A stretch of DNA of 64,000 nt from Planctomycetota bacterium (GCA_003388505.1 QQVO01000016.1:1-64000), one strand, 5' to 3'; shown: positions 42,654 to 52,298, numbered from the stretch's first letter. Made by a program: numbers and translations. The notes: generated by a model from the letters alone, not told the origin.

Positions 42654-44027
42654 ATGCTTGAACCGCATCCTGATCTCACGACGCACGTGATTCACGGCCT
42701 GGGATGGCTGTACACGGTGATGTTTCTGATGAACGTCGGTTGGACGGTGCGGAGCTTCAACCGGGAGGGTCACTACGACAAGATCCTCGGATTTCAGGTG
42801 CCGCACTTGCCCAAGGCGTTCGTGTGGGCCATCTACACGGCGTTGCTGGGCCTGCTGGCGGCGACGCACCTCGCCGCTGACGGGGATCCGCAGGACTTCT
42901 TTTTCCGGATGCCGGTTGCCCTGAAAGACGCGATCAATGTTGTGATCGCGAATCCGATCAGCTTCTTCCTGCTGTCGATTCTGATGTTCGCCGCGATGAT
43001 CTGGCTGCGGAAGTGGCTGGTCCGGCCGACCGTCGGCTGGGTTCTGCTCAACTTCAGCATGCTGTTTCTCGGTCTGAGCATGACCGATTACGACTTCCGG
43101 CAGATCGTCGGCAAGCCGGACAACGTGCCGATCGTGGGCATGCTGTTCATCGTGGGGTACTTCACCTGGCTGTACTTCGCCAAAGCGGTGGAGAACGACC
43201 GCCGGATCGCGGCGGGAGAACCGAAGATCGAGGACGAGCAGGCGGACCAGGTGCTCGTGTGGCCCGATCTGGTGTATACGGAAATGATCTGCATGCTGCT
43301 GCTGACGGCCGTGCTGATCTTCTGGGGTGTGGGACTCGACGCGCCGCTGGAGGAACCGGCGAGCGCGGTCAAGACGCCCAACCCTTCCAAGGCGCCGTGG
43401 TACTTTCTCGGCCTGCAGGAGATGCTGGTCTACTACGACCCGTGGATGGCGGGCGTCGTGCTGCCGACCATCATTCTGGTCGGTCTGATGGCGATCCCGT
43501 ACATCGACTTCAACAAGCTGGGGAACGGCTACTACACGTTCGATCAGCGGAAGTTCTCGGTCTCGATGTTTCTGTTCGGGTTCCTGCCGCTGTGGGTGGC
43601 GATGATCATCCTGGGGACGTTCATTCGCGGCCCGAACTGGAACATGTTCGGTCCGTACGAATACTGGGACGTCCACAAACTGGAAGTGCTCAACAACATC
43701 AACCTGTCGGACTGGTTCTGGGTCGACCAGATGAACAAGCCGCTGCCCCGTCCCGGCGCGGAGGACGGGTTCGCCGCCACGGCGCTGATCATTCTCAAGC
43801 GGGAATGGCTGGGGCTGGCGCTTGTTGCGGGGTATTTGCTGGTTTTCCCACCATTGGGAGCGATCACCGTCTTCCGCAGGTTTTTCGTCAAAATGGGGTT
43901 CGTCCGGTATATGGTTCTGGCGAACCTGATTCTGTTCATGGCGGCACTGCCGCTGAAGATGGCGGTCCGCTGGCTGTTCAACCTGAAGTACATCGTCGCG
44001 ATTCCCGAGTGGTTTTTTAATATCTGA
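42654..44027 (+). CDS. Enlarged C-terminal cytochrome b subunit (subunit IV-like)
   Basis: 457 residues, almost three times the 160 residues of plant subunit IV. The family core is the segment from about 235 to 300: TPNPSKAPWYFLGLQEMLVYYDPWMAGVVLPTII, where the APWY is the PEWY-type quinol-site motif. The N-terminal 215 residues add about four membrane helices and end with a charged block, and the C-terminal 150 residues add three. Extra helices may dock the octaheme protein encoded next. The b hemes are held by the previous subunit. Confidence 0.93.
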   Translation: MLEPHPDLTTHVIHGLGWLYTVMFLMNVGWTVRSFNREGHYDKILGFQVPHLPKAFVWAIYTALLGLLAATHLAADGDPQDFFFRMPVALKDAINVVIANPISFFLLSILMFAAMIWLRKWLVRPTVGWVLLNFSMLFLGLSMTDYDFRQIVGKPDNVPIVGMLFIVGYFTWLYFAKAVENDRRIAAGEPKIEDEQADQVLVWPDLVYTEMICMLLLTAVLIFWGVGLDAPLEEPASAVKTPNPSKAPWYFLGLQEMLVYYDPWMAGVVLPTIILVGLMAIPYIDFNKLGNGYYTFDQRKFSVSMFLFGFLPLWVAMIILGTFIRGPNWNMFGPYEYWDVHKLEVLNNINLSDWFWVDQMNKPLPRPGAEDGFAATALIILKREWLGLALVAGYLLVFPPLGAITVFRRFFVKMGFVRYMVLANLILFMAALPLKMAVRWLFNLKYIVAIPEWFFNI

Positions 44028-44028
44028 A

Positions 44029-44130
44029 GTTGTCGGTTCTCAGTCATCAGTGGTCGGTCATCTGTTTTTCGGACCGGCCAACGATCGACAGAGCGAGTTG
44101 ACTGACAACTGAAGACTGACGACCGACAAC
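44029..44130. repeat. Long inverted pair of heptad arrays before the octaheme gene
   Basis: Left arm (44029-44070) in reverse orientation: GTTGTCG, GTTCTCA, GTCATCA, GTGGTCG, GTCATCT, GTTTTTC. Right arm (44103-44130), forward: TGACAAC, TGAAGAC, TGACGAC, CGACAAC. The arms pair over about 34 bases with about five mismatches, so the intergenic mRNA could form a long hairpin ending eight bases before the ATG at 44139. Confidence 0.8.
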
Positions 44131-44138
44131 TCTCCACC

Positions 44139-47100
44139 ATGCCTGCCACCGAACAAATCTGGCGTCCGCTGAGCACGCTGCACAAGGTGTTCGCCGGGAG
44201 CGCAATTGCGCTGCTGGCGGCGACGATCGTGATGGTCGACAACGACGAAGACCGTGAATGGCGGCAGTATCAGATCGAAGCGGAGGAATTGCGCGACCGG
44301 AAACTGGCTGAGGAACTGGCCGATCTGAAGTCCGGCCCGTATCTCACCGAGCTGGAAGAATTGCGCATCACGCGGAACCAGGCCGAAACGGAATTCCTCA
44401 AGCAGGCGGACGAGTACGGAGTTCTGCAGAACCGGCTGGCGGAACTCAACGGTTTGGTGGAACTGCTGGAGCGCGAGGTGAAGTTTCAGAACGCCGAGGT
44501 CGGCGTCTCGCGCGCGAACAGGGATATCGACGTCCGCGACGCGGCCGGTGACGAGCAGCTTGTCCGGAGACAGGCGGACTTTGAATCGCAGAACCTGGTC
44601 GCCCGCAACAAGCAGCGGGAATTGGACGTCGCCAGGGCGGAACGCGACGCCGTCAAGAACCAGCTTGCCGCCCTCAAGGAGGATCTGGATCTCGCGGAAG
44701 CGGAGATCGCATCCCACCAGCAGGAGGTCGAGCGGATCGAAGAGCAGATCCGGCTGTTGCGACCCGACGCGCTGGAAGGATCCGGAGCGGGAGGATTCTT
44801 CGCCGCCCTCAAGCGAGACATGAAGCGGTGGCCGATCATCAACGGGTTCAACCCGGAGATCAAGATCGTCCAGGACTGGCTGCCCGACTTGAAGCAGCAG
44901 TTGGGCATGGCCCGCGTCGCCCGGTTCGACCGCTGCCGCAGTTGCCACGTCCACATCGACCGTTTCGCCAGCGGCAATGTTCCGGAGTTTCCGAAGGGGA
45001 CCGAAGACGAGGAGGGTTATCCGAACCCGTTCTGCTCCCATCCGCAGCCGGAACTGTTCCTGACCGCGACGAGTCCGCATCCGCTGACCGAATTCGGATG
45101 CACAAGTTGCCACGAGGGAGACGGGTCGGGTACGAGTTTTCAGACTGCCGAGCACACGCCCTCGAATCCCATTGAAGCGCACGAGTGGGAAGACGAATAC
45201 GGGTGGCATTCGAACCATTTCTGGGAATACCCGATGCACCCGTCGGTCTTCGCCCAGACGGGCTGCCTCAAATGCCACCCCAACGTGACGGAACTGGGCG
45301 TCAACGAGACGTTCGGCGCGACGGCGCCGAAGCTCTACGAAGGCTACGAACTGGTTAAAGAGTACGGCTGCTTCGGATGCCACGAGATCAACGGGTACGA
45401 CGGCACCGAGGTGATCGGCCCCGACTTGCGGCTCGAACCGCAGACTGCCGAAGAAGCCGCGAAAATCGCCGCGGATCCGAATCAGGTCGCCGGGGACATG
45501 CGGAAAGTCGGCCCGTCGCTGAGACACCTGGCTTCCAAGACAACGCCGGAATTCGTGCGGTACTGGACCGAAGAACCGAAACGGTTCCGCGAGCACACGC
45601 GGATGCCGCAGTTCTTCGACCTGACAAACCAGCAGGACCATCTGGCAGGGTTACTGCAGCCGGTTGAGCTGGCCGGCCTGACGGCGTACCTGATGGAACG
45701 CTCTGAGGAAATGCAGTTGATGCAGCCGCAGGAAGGCTACGAGCCCGATGCGGAGCGGGGCAAGATCGCGTTCTCCCGCCGCGGCTGTCTCGCGTGCCAT
45801 CAGCACGACGATCCGTACTTCGACGGAATCGACTCCGATTTCGGCCCGAACCTGACGAAAGTGCACGAGAAGATTCAGCCGGGGCCGGACGGGTTCAACT
45901 GGTTGTACACGTGGCTCAACAACCCGGAATTGCATCACCCGCGGACGAAGATGCCGAATCTGTTCCTCACCCCGGAGGGTGAAGGAGAGAACTACGTCGA
46001 TCCTGCGGCCGACATCGCTGCGTTCCTGCTGCAGGGCGGGCCGCGTGAGTTTCCCTCGATCAAGCTGCCGGGGGCGTACGTCGGAATCGAGGCGGACGAG
46101 AACTTCACCGAGGAAATGGCGATCTCCGCGGGGATCGAATCGGGAGACGGAGCGCGGGTCAAGCAGATTCTGGCAGGCAGTCCGGCCGAGCGCGCTGCAT
46201 GGGCGGATGGCGCCGTCGCTGACAACGCGCCGGCCCTCATGATCGGCGACATCATTGCAAGTTGGAACGGCAGTCCCGTGCGGAACGCTGAGCATCTTGA
46301 AGAGCTGGCCTCAGCCGCTGACGTCGGCGAACGCGTGACGCTGACTCGCGTGCGGGGCGGACGTGTTTCCGATGTGGTGCTCGTCGTCAGTACGCCCCTC
46401 GAGGATCTCGCCCGGCTGTATCTCAGCAAGCAGGCGACTGCCGAGGAAGTGCAAGCGACGCTGGAACTGGGCTATTTCGTTCGCCGGCGCGGCGTCGTGG
46501 CGCCGGATGGACAGGTCGAGTTCGTCTTCGAGGAAGCATCGGCCGATTCGATCAAGGGGGACGAGATCGAACTCGTTCACCGACCGGGTGACGGCGAAGA
46601 ACTCGACGCCGAAGAGCGGAATGAGCGACTGCTGCTCTACGTCGGTCGCAGAACGATTTCCCGCTACGGCTGCTACGGCTGCCACGAGATTCCCGGCTAC
46701 GAAGACGCCCGGCCGATCGGCACGCAACTCCAGGACTGGGGCCGCAAGGATACGTCAAAACTCGCCTTTGAACATGTGGCGGAATGGCTGCACCACCACG
46801 GCGAGCCCGACGGCGGCAGCACGCATGAGCGCATTTCCGAAATCGTGAATCCCGCCTATGAGGAGCAAGCAACGCATCAGGAGAAGACGGCCGCGTATTT
46901 CTACGAGAGCCTCTTGCATCACAAACGGCCCGGCTTCCTCTGGCAGAAGCTCAGGCAGCCGCGCAGTTACGACTATGAAAAGATCGGAACCAAGGGCTGG
47001 GACGAGCGGCTGCGGATGCCGCGATTCCCGTTCGATGAAGATCAGATCGAGTCGATTGCGACCTTCGTGCTGGGGCTTGTCGCCGATCCTCCGATTGAGC

Positions 47101-48902
47101 AATACGTTTACCAGCCGGAAGGCCCGGCCAAGGCGCGGATCGAGGGCGAGCGATTGCTTGCGAAGTACAACTGCGCCTCGTGTCACATGCTCGAAATGGA
47201 AGGGTTCCGGTTCGAGGCCGATCTCGACGAATTGATCGGTCTCACGAGAACGGAACTGGTCCACTGGATCGGCGAACGCGCCGAAGTGCTGGCAAGCGGC
47301 GATCTGCTGCAACCTGTGCTGCTGGGCCGGAGTCTGACGCCGGAGGAAGGGGACTACGCGCCGCCGCCTGGGATCCCGGAATCCCTCGCCGAGCGGTTGC
47401 AGGCTCAGGCCCAACTCGAAACCGACCGGGCCGGGGCGGAACTCGACGCGCCGAGTCTGGACGGTTTCCTGCGAGCCTACGTCGCCGAAGTCGACGCGGA
47501 ACTTTCCGAAGAGGCTGCGGAAGAAGCGGAAGCGTCCGGTCCGCCGCTGATTCTTCCCGCACTGGAAGAGTATTACCGGGAACTGTTCGGCGGCATCGCC
47601 GACCCGTCGGCGCGGAAGGCGGCGATCGAGCGCGAGCGCGAGATCGTCGACCATGTGCAAACCTTCCTGCTCAACAGCGAGGAATTGCTGGCCGGACGTT
47701 TGGTGGGCGTGAGCGATGTCACGCTCGAATTGACGCCCGTGCTCGGCGGGCTGGTCGATTCAGGCGCAAGCGATTTCACATCCAAGGTCGCAGCGCTGCA
47801 GGAGTGGCTCGATCGGCATCCGGAGGTGCTGCTGGCCGACCGGATTCCGGACCCCGATGTTCCGGAGAGCGTTCGCCGCGCACTGGAAGTCAAGCCGCCC
47901 GTCGCCCATCCTCACACGGTCGAGTCGAGCGCCGGCAGCGAATCGATCACGATTCACGGCCTGACCTTCGCCGCGCCGGATCCGGAGGAGGAAGATCCGG
48001 AGTTCCGTGAGTACTCCTTCGATCTGTGGGAGAATTACGAAGTCGGCGGCCGGTACAAACTGACGGGCGTGAACGGCCGTTACATCTTCAACGAAACGGC
48101 GGTCGAAGAGCAGATCGCGCCGCGCGGCGGAGACCTCGCGCAATGGCTCGTGCCTCGACTGGCCGACGAACTGATGCAGGGAGACCGCAGCAAGGCCTGG
48201 CAGGCCGCTCCGCCGCCGCTGTACAAGGAAGGCGTCAAAGTACAGACGCCGTGGCTGTACCGGTTCCTGAAGAATCCGGACCAGATCCGGTACACGACGG
48301 TGCTCCGCATGCCGCGGTTCAACATGAGCGACGACGAGGCGCAGGCGCTGGCGAATTACTTCGCCGCCGTCGACGGGGCGCCCTTCCCCTACCAGCGGAT
48401 TCCGGAGCAGGATGACAACTACCTCGCCGAGCGGAACGCAGAGTTTCACGAGGAGTTCCCCGACAGCGAGAACTCGTATCTCGAGGAAAGCTGGCTGACG
48501 CTTAACGGTCCGCTGTGCATCAAATGCCATGCGTTGGGGGGCCGGCCGTATCAGGCGAGCGACCCCAAGAAAGACATCCGGGGACCGAACCTGCAGCGGG
48601 TCGCTCAGCGGATGCAGCCCGACTGGCTGCACCTCTGGATCTACAAGCCGGCGGCGATTGTTCCCTATACGTCGATGCCGTCGAACTTCCCGAAGAACCA
48701 GTCGCAATTCCCCGACCTCTTCGGCGGGCAATCGAAAGAACAGACCGAGGCGGTGGTCGACGCACTGATCAACTACCATCTCATGATGGAAACGTTCGGC
48801 GAGACGGCCTACGTGCCGCCCACGCCGCCGGAAGGCGCGCCGGACGCTGAAGACCAGGATGATGCGGAAACGACCGAAACCTCTCCCGACGCCGGGGGCT
48901 GA
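44139..48902 (+). CDS. Octaheme cytochrome c with coiled coil and embedded PDZ domain
   Basis: 1587 residues. An N-terminal helix (18-34) can anchor it to the membrane. Residues 40-215 form a long charged coiled coil. Eight heme c motifs follow: CRSCH 266, CTSCH 321, CLKCH 376, CFGCH 411, CLACH 550, CYGCH 845, CASCH 1012, CIKCH 1460. A PDZ domain lies at about 646-752 (GIEADENFTEEM, ILAGSPAERAAW, MIGDIIASWNGSPVRN). Five RMP/KMP/SMP-type methionines (near 489, 605, 960, 1390, 1555) are likely distal heme ligands. The protein sits between the bc subunits and the CuA oxidase genes and is probably the wire between them. The PDZ domain is a striking addition. It has no close counterpart I know of, but a family name cannot be given without search. 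Confidence 0.9.
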   Translation: MPATEQIWRPLSTLHKVFAGSAIALLAATIVMVDNDEDREWRQYQIEAEELRDRKLAEELADLKSGPYLTELEELRITRNQAETEFLKQADEYGVLQNRLAELNGLVELLEREVKFQNAEVGVSRANRDIDVRDAAGDEQLVRRQADFESQNLVARNKQRELDVARAERDAVKNQLAALKEDLDLAEAEIASHQQEVERIEEQIRLLRPDALEGSGAGGFFAALKRDMKRWPIINGFNPEIKIVQDWLPDLKQQLGMARVARFDRCRSCHVHIDRFASGNVPEFPKGTEDEEGYPNPFCSHPQPELFLTATSPHPLTEFGCTSCHEGDGSGTSFQTAEHTPSNPIEAHEWEDEYGWHSNHFWEYPMHPSVFAQTGCLKCHPNVTELGVNETFGATAPKLYEGYELVKEYGCFGCHEINGYDGTEVIGPDLRLEPQTAEEAAKIAADPNQVAGDMRKVGPSLRHLASKTTPEFVRYWTEEPKRFREHTRMPQFFDLTNQQDHLAGLLQPVELAGLTAYLMERSEEMQLMQPQEGYEPDAERGKIAFSRRGCLACHQHDDPYFDGIDSDFGPNLTKVHEKIQPGPDGFNWLYTWLNNPELHHPRTKMPNLFLTPEGEGENYVDPAADIAAFLLQGGPREFPSIKLPGAYVGIEADENFTEEMAISAGIESGDGARVKQILAGSPAERAAWADGAVADNAPALMIGDIIASWNGSPVRNAEHLEELASAADVGERVTLTRVRGGRVSDVVLVVSTPLEDLARLYLSKQATAEEVQATLELGYFVRRRGVVAPDGQVEFVFEEASADSIKGDEIELVHRPGDGEELDAEERNERLLLYVGRRTISRYGCYGCHEIPGYEDARPIGTQLQDWGRKDTSKLAFEHVAEWLHHHGEPDGGSTHERISEIVNPAYEEQATHQEKTAAYFYESLLHHKRPGFLWQKLRQPRSYDYEKIGTKGWDERLRMPRFPFDEDQIESIATFVLGLVADPPIEQYVYQPEGPAKARIEGERLLAKYNCASCHMLEMEGFRFEADLDELIGLTRTELVHWIGERAEVLASGDLLQPVLLGRSLTPEEGDYAPPPGIPESLAERLQAQAQLETDRAGAELDAPSLDGFLRAYVAEVDAELSEEAAEEAEASGPPLILPALEEYYRELFGGIADPSARKAAIEREREIVDHVQTFLLNSEELLAGRLVGVSDVTLELTPVLGGLVDSGASDFTSKVAALQEWLDRHPEVLLADRIPDPDVPESVRRALEVKPPVAHPHTVESSAGSESITIHGLTFAAPDPEEEDPEFREYSFDLWENYEVGGRYKLTGVNGRYIFNETAVEEQIAPRGGDLAQWLVPRLADELMQGDRSKAWQAAPPPLYKEGVKVQTPWLYRFLKNPDQIRYTTVLRMPRFNMSDDEAQALANYFAAVDGAPFPYQRIPEQDDNYLAERNAEFHEEFPDSENSYLEESWLTLNGPLCIKCHALGGRPYQASDPKKDIRGPNLQRVAQRMQPDWLHLWIYKPAAIVPYTSMPSNFPKNQSQFPDLFGGQSKEQTEAVVDALINYHLMMETFGETAYVPPTPPEGAPDAEDQDDAETTETSPDAGG

Positions 48903-48903
48903 C

Positions 48904-49824
48904 ATGAGACGCTTGAATATGTTGCTGCGACTTTCGAGGACGACGACCGGTCTGATTGCCGGGGCTGCGGTCACACTCACGCTCGCAGTGGGGTGTACGC
49001 TCGAATTCGGCGGCGGCGCCAGCGTTGTTCCCGCTGTGGAGATTCTGCGCGCCGAAGGGACGGAAGAGGAAGCTGCGGGAGATGCCACGGTGGAAGTGGC
49101 CGGTTACGGCAATCTGAACGGCCGCGTGGTCCTGGAGGGCGCGATCCCGAGTCTGCCGCCCCTCGTTTCCGGATCGCTGAAGGATCCGAATGTCTGTCAG
49201 GTCGGCGTCATCCTCGAGAAAGATTATCGTCTCGTCGTCGATGAAGCGTCCGGCGGCGTGAAGAACGTGTTCGTCTACCTCGCGCGGAAGCCGCCCGGAG
49301 CGAAATCAGCCGAGGCCGGGGAAGACCAGTCGATGGTGTTCGACCAGAAGAACTGCGTCTTCCTGCCTCATGCGTCGGTCGTGCAGACGGGAGAGACCGT
49401 GCAACTGGTCAACAGCGACCCGATCGCGCACAACGTGAACCTGAAGGCGAAATCGAATGAGCCGTTCAACTCGGTGCTCAAGGTGAGCGATACGGTCGGC
49501 GTCCCGTATACCTACCAGCGTTCTGAACGGGAGCCGGTCCGGATCGTCTGCGACTTCCACTCCTGGATGCTGGCGTGGCAGCTTCCGCTCGATCATCCGT
49601 ACGGGGCCGTGACGAACGAAGACGGATCGTTTTCAATTCCCGACCTGCCGGCCGGCGAACACGAGTTTCAGGTCTGGCATGAAGGCCGCAAACTCCTGGA
49701 GCACACGGTGACGATCGCTCCCGATGAAACGGTGGAGGAGACAATCAGTGTTTCGGCCGCGAGCCTGGCTGCGATCCCGCCGAATCCACGGCCGCGGACC
49801 GTCGTGTTGTCGACTCGGCCCTAG
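48904..49824 (+). CDS. Cupredoxin-like lipoprotein (paralogue A)
   Basis: 306 residues with lipobox LAVGC (Cys31), so it is membrane-anchored outside the cytoplasm. A cupredoxin fold with type 1 copper ligands is visible: His176 (SDPIAHNVN), then Cys216, His219 and Met222 (VCDFHSWM). The end of the protein resembles a carboxypeptidase regulatory-like segment (GSFSIPDLPAGEHEFQVWHEG). It starts two bases after the octaheme gene stop. It would shuttle electrons between the octaheme protein and the oxidase. The next gene is its paralogue. The start at 48904 opens the lipoprotein signal. Confidence 0.88.
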   Translation: MRRLNMLLRLSRTTTGLIAGAAVTLTLAVGCTLEFGGGASVVPAVEILRAEGTEEEAAGDATVEVAGYGNLNGRVVLEGAIPSLPPLVSGSLKDPNVCQVGVILEKDYRLVVDEASGGVKNVFVYLARKPPGAKSAEAGEDQSMVFDQKNCVFLPHASVVQTGETVQLVNSDPIAHNVNLKAKSNEPFNSVLKVSDTVGVPYTYQRSEREPVRIVCDFHSWMLAWQLPLDHPYGAVTNEDGSFSIPDLPAGEHEFQVWHEGRKLLEHTVTIAPDETVEETISVSAASLAAIPPNPRPRTVVLSTRP

Positions 49825-49910
49825 CCGCTAAAACCAATACGGCGGCGCACTGATCTGCACTGCCGCCAGCGAACGCGCAACAGGCGTTCCTTCGGAAACA
49901 GCAACCGACG

Positions 49911-49917
49911 GGAGGAG
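49911..49917 (+). promoter_or_regulatory. Strong ribosome binding site GGAGGAG
   Basis: A near-perfect Shine-Dalgarno sequence. With three starts at 49918 (TTG), 49921 and 49924 (ATG), the spacing of six bases favours 49924. It stands out because most genes nearby lack such a site. Confidence 0.7.
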
Positions 49918-49923
49918 TTGATG

Positions 49924-50844
49924 ATGACATTCGCAGGGAAATGCTTCCGCATCACGGCGGCCATCGCCTGTCTCGGCCTGCTGGTCGGTTGCGGCGGGGG
50001 AGACTCCGCCGATCAGGGACCACCCATCACGGTCGCGAATAGCGGCAATACTTCGACCCCAGCAGAGGACTCCGCCGCGGAAAACACCGCGTCGACAGGG
50101 GAGACCGGGGATTCAACCTCCTCGTCCTCGCCGAGTTCGAGCGGGTCGGCGCCGACCATTTCGGACACCGGCGGCGAGACGGTCACGTTCAAGGGGCGCG
50201 TGACGATCGACGGCACTCGTCCGGAGTTGGCGCCCCTGATTGCCCAGGGCGACCCGAAGGTCAAAGACGAAGTTTGCACGGAAAACGCAGTGCCCGACGA
50301 CTCCGTGCGCGGTGAAGGAAACGGCCTGGCGGATGTGTTCATCTATGTGCGGAAGCTCCCCGACGATGTCGACGTGCCGCCCGCACCGACCGACCCGGTT
50401 CCCCTCGATCAGCAGGGTTGCCGGTTCATTCCCCAGGGACTGTTTGTCCGCGTCGGACAAACGCTATTGCTGAAGAACTCCGATCCGGTTTCCCACAACG
50501 TCAGAACGCAGAGCTTCTCGAACCCCATCAATCAGATCGTGAAGCCGAACGACCAGGAAGGCATTCCCGTCACCTATGAGCGCGAAGAGCGGGTGCCGAT
50601 TCAAACCCGCTGCGACATCCACACCTGGATGAGCGCTTACCATCTGCCGGTGGACAATCCCTGGCACGCGGTGACCGCGATGGACGGCAGTTTCGAGATC
50701 GCCGATCTTCCGCCGGGGGAATGGGAGTTCACCGTGTGGCACGGCGCGAAGGGGTACATCGAGAAGTCGTTTGAATTCGAAGCGAGCGCGGGACAGACGG
50801 TGGAACAGAATTTTTCGGTCCCCGCCTCCGATCTGACGAAGTAG
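49924..50844 (+). CDS. Cupredoxin-like lipoprotein (paralogue B)
   Basis: 306 residues from the third of three starts (TTG, ATG, ATG). GGAGGAG at 49911-49917 favours 49924. Lipobox LVGCGGG (Cys23). A Ser/Thr/Gly-rich linker (24-85) precedes the cupredoxin part with type 1 copper ligands His191, Cys230, His233 and Met236 (SDPVSHNV, CDIHTWM). It is a diverged copy of the preceding gene. Two such carriers in a row may have different redox potentials or partners. Confidence 0.88.
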   Translation: MTFAGKCFRITAAIACLGLLVGCGGGDSADQGPPITVANSGNTSTPAEDSAAENTASTGETGDSTSSSSPSSSGSAPTISDTGGETVTFKGRVTIDGTRPELAPLIAQGDPKVKDEVCTENAVPDDSVRGEGNGLADVFIYVRKLPDDVDVPPAPTDPVPLDQQGCRFIPQGLFVRVGQTLLLKNSDPVSHNVRTQSFSNPINQIVKPNDQEGIPVTYEREERVPIQTRCDIHTWMSAYHLPVDNPWHAVTAMDGSFEIADLPPGEWEFTVWHGAKGYIEKSFEFEASAGQTVEQNFSVPASDLTK

Positions 50845-50869
50845 ATCTGCAAACTGCGGAGTACGTGAC

Positions 50870-52261
50870 GTGTCCGGCAAGCCTCTGTTGATCATTGTTC
50901 CGCTCTGCCTCGCCGTTTTCATGACGGGATGCGGATCGTCCGGGATCGAATTCCGGGAGCGTGAAGAGACGGCCGAACTGATCCCGCCGGCGCAGGATTA
51001 CATGGAAGAGTTGCTGGCGGAACATTTCGGCTCTCCTACGGCGTCCGTCGCGTGGGAGAAGTTGCCGATCAACTACCACGCGGCGACGGCGACGGTCGAC
51101 GAGGCGGGGGAATCTGGCAGCGTCACTCTGGCCAACATCGGCCGGACTCTACCGATCAACGAAGGGCAGCAGATTTTGTGGTTCGTCGACGGGTCCGCTC
51201 ACAGCGGACAGGTGGCCGGCTTTGATGAGGACTTGAACGCGCTGACGGTCTCGCCGCCGGCCGGCGCCGACCAGAACTGGGCGCCGCCCGCGCCCGGCGC
51301 CCGGCTCACCATCGGGCCCGGCGAGACGCTGCAGCAGGGCCGCTTGCTCTACGCCGAGCATTGCCAGCATTGTCACGGCGTAACGGGCGACGGAAACGGG
51401 CCGACGGCCGAGTACCTTGAGCCGAGGCCCCGCGACTACCGGTTGGGAAAGTTCAAATTCACATCCACCAGCACGGTCCGCAAGGCCCAGCGGGACGACC
51501 TGGCCCGCATCATCGAGGAAGGCATCCCCGGAACGTACATGCCGTCCTTCAAGCTGCTGACGGAAGAGGAGTCTGCGGCGATTGTCGAATACGTGCGGTG
51601 GCTGGCGATGCGGGGAGAAACGGAACTGCGCCGCATCGAAATCCTGACCCTCGACTTTCGTGCGGCCGATGCGGAAACGCAGGAAGAACTCGATGAAATG
51701 ATCCAGGAGTTCGCCGAGGCGAAGGAGGACGATTTTCCGAACGATTTCGCCGACGAGACCGAACAGATCGCCGACTCCTGGCGGGTGGCCCAGGAAGAGT
51801 CCTCGGTTGTGCTCCCGAAAACGCCCCGGACGCCGAGTTCACCGGAATCCATCGCGAAAGGCCGGGAGATCTACCTCAGCGCGACCGCGAAGTGCGTGAC
51901 CTGCCACGGCGAAAGCGGGAAAGGAGACGGCCCGCAGACGATGCAGGTGGCCAAAGACGCCTCCGGTCAGAACTATCCCGTACCGGGCCTGCACGACGAC
52001 TGGGGGCGTTTGATCGAGCCGCGCAACCTGACGACCGGCATCTACCGAGGCGGACGCCGGCCGCTCGATCTTTACCGCCGGATTCACTCGGGGATCAAGG
52101 GGACGCCGATGACCGGGTTCGGCACATCGCTCTCCGACGAGCAGATCTGGGATCTCGTGAACTACGTGATGAGCATCCCGTTCGAAGACCGCGCGCCGGG
52201 AGAGGGCCCGTTTGTACCGTCCGAATCCGCCCCCGAAGCGACCGTTGCGAAATCGGAGTGA
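50870..52261 (+). CDS. Diheme cytochrome c lipoprotein
   Basis: 463 residues from GTG at 50870. The lipobox is FMTGC (Cys21). Two cytochrome c domains have CQHCH (165-169) and CVTCH (342-346), each with the nearby Met candidate (GTYMPSF and GTPMTGF). Residues 60-150 form an extra domain of unknown type before the first heme. Membrane-anchored diheme cytochromes of this kind often deliver electrons to CuA of a cytochrome c oxidase, and the subunit II gene follows directly. Confidence 0.92.
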   Translation: MSGKPLLIIVPLCLAVFMTGCGSSGIEFREREETAELIPPAQDYMEELLAEHFGSPTASVAWEKLPINYHAATATVDEAGESGSVTLANIGRTLPINEGQQILWFVDGSAHSGQVAGFDEDLNALTVSPPAGADQNWAPPAPGARLTIGPGETLQQGRLLYAEHCQHCHGVTGDGNGPTAEYLEPRPRDYRLGKFKFTSTSTVRKAQRDDLARIIEEGIPGTYMPSFKLLTEEESAAIVEYVRWLAMRGETELRRIEILTLDFRAADAETQEELDEMIQEFAEAKEDDFPNDFADETEQIADSWRVAQEESSVVLPKTPRTPSSPESIAKGREIYLSATAKCVTCHGESGKGDGPQTMQVAKDASGQNYPVPGLHDDWGRLIEPRNLTTGIYRGGRRPLDLYRRIHSGIKGTPMTGFGTSLSDEQIWDLVNYVMSIPFEDRAPGEGPFVPSESAPEATVAKSE

Positions 52262-52270
52262 TTGTTGTCC

Positions 52271-52298
52271 TGAGTCCATAGTCCCTAGTCCCTCGACC
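52271..52298 (+). repeat. Heptad array before the subunit II gene
   Basis: TGAGTCC, ATAGTCC, CTAGTCC, CTCGACC in 7-base steps, ending 12 bases before the GTG start at 52311. Reverse copies of this type lie at 11640-11667. Confidence 0.75.

Noticed and set aside
44058-45641. Long minus-strand open frame opposite the octaheme gene
   Set aside because: It lies in antisense to a confident gene, has an Arg/Phe/Val-rich translation with no domain, and is expected in high-GC DNA.
47760-49088. Minus-strand open frame opposite the end of the octaheme gene
   Set aside because: Antisense shadow with no recognisable domain, overlapping two real genes.
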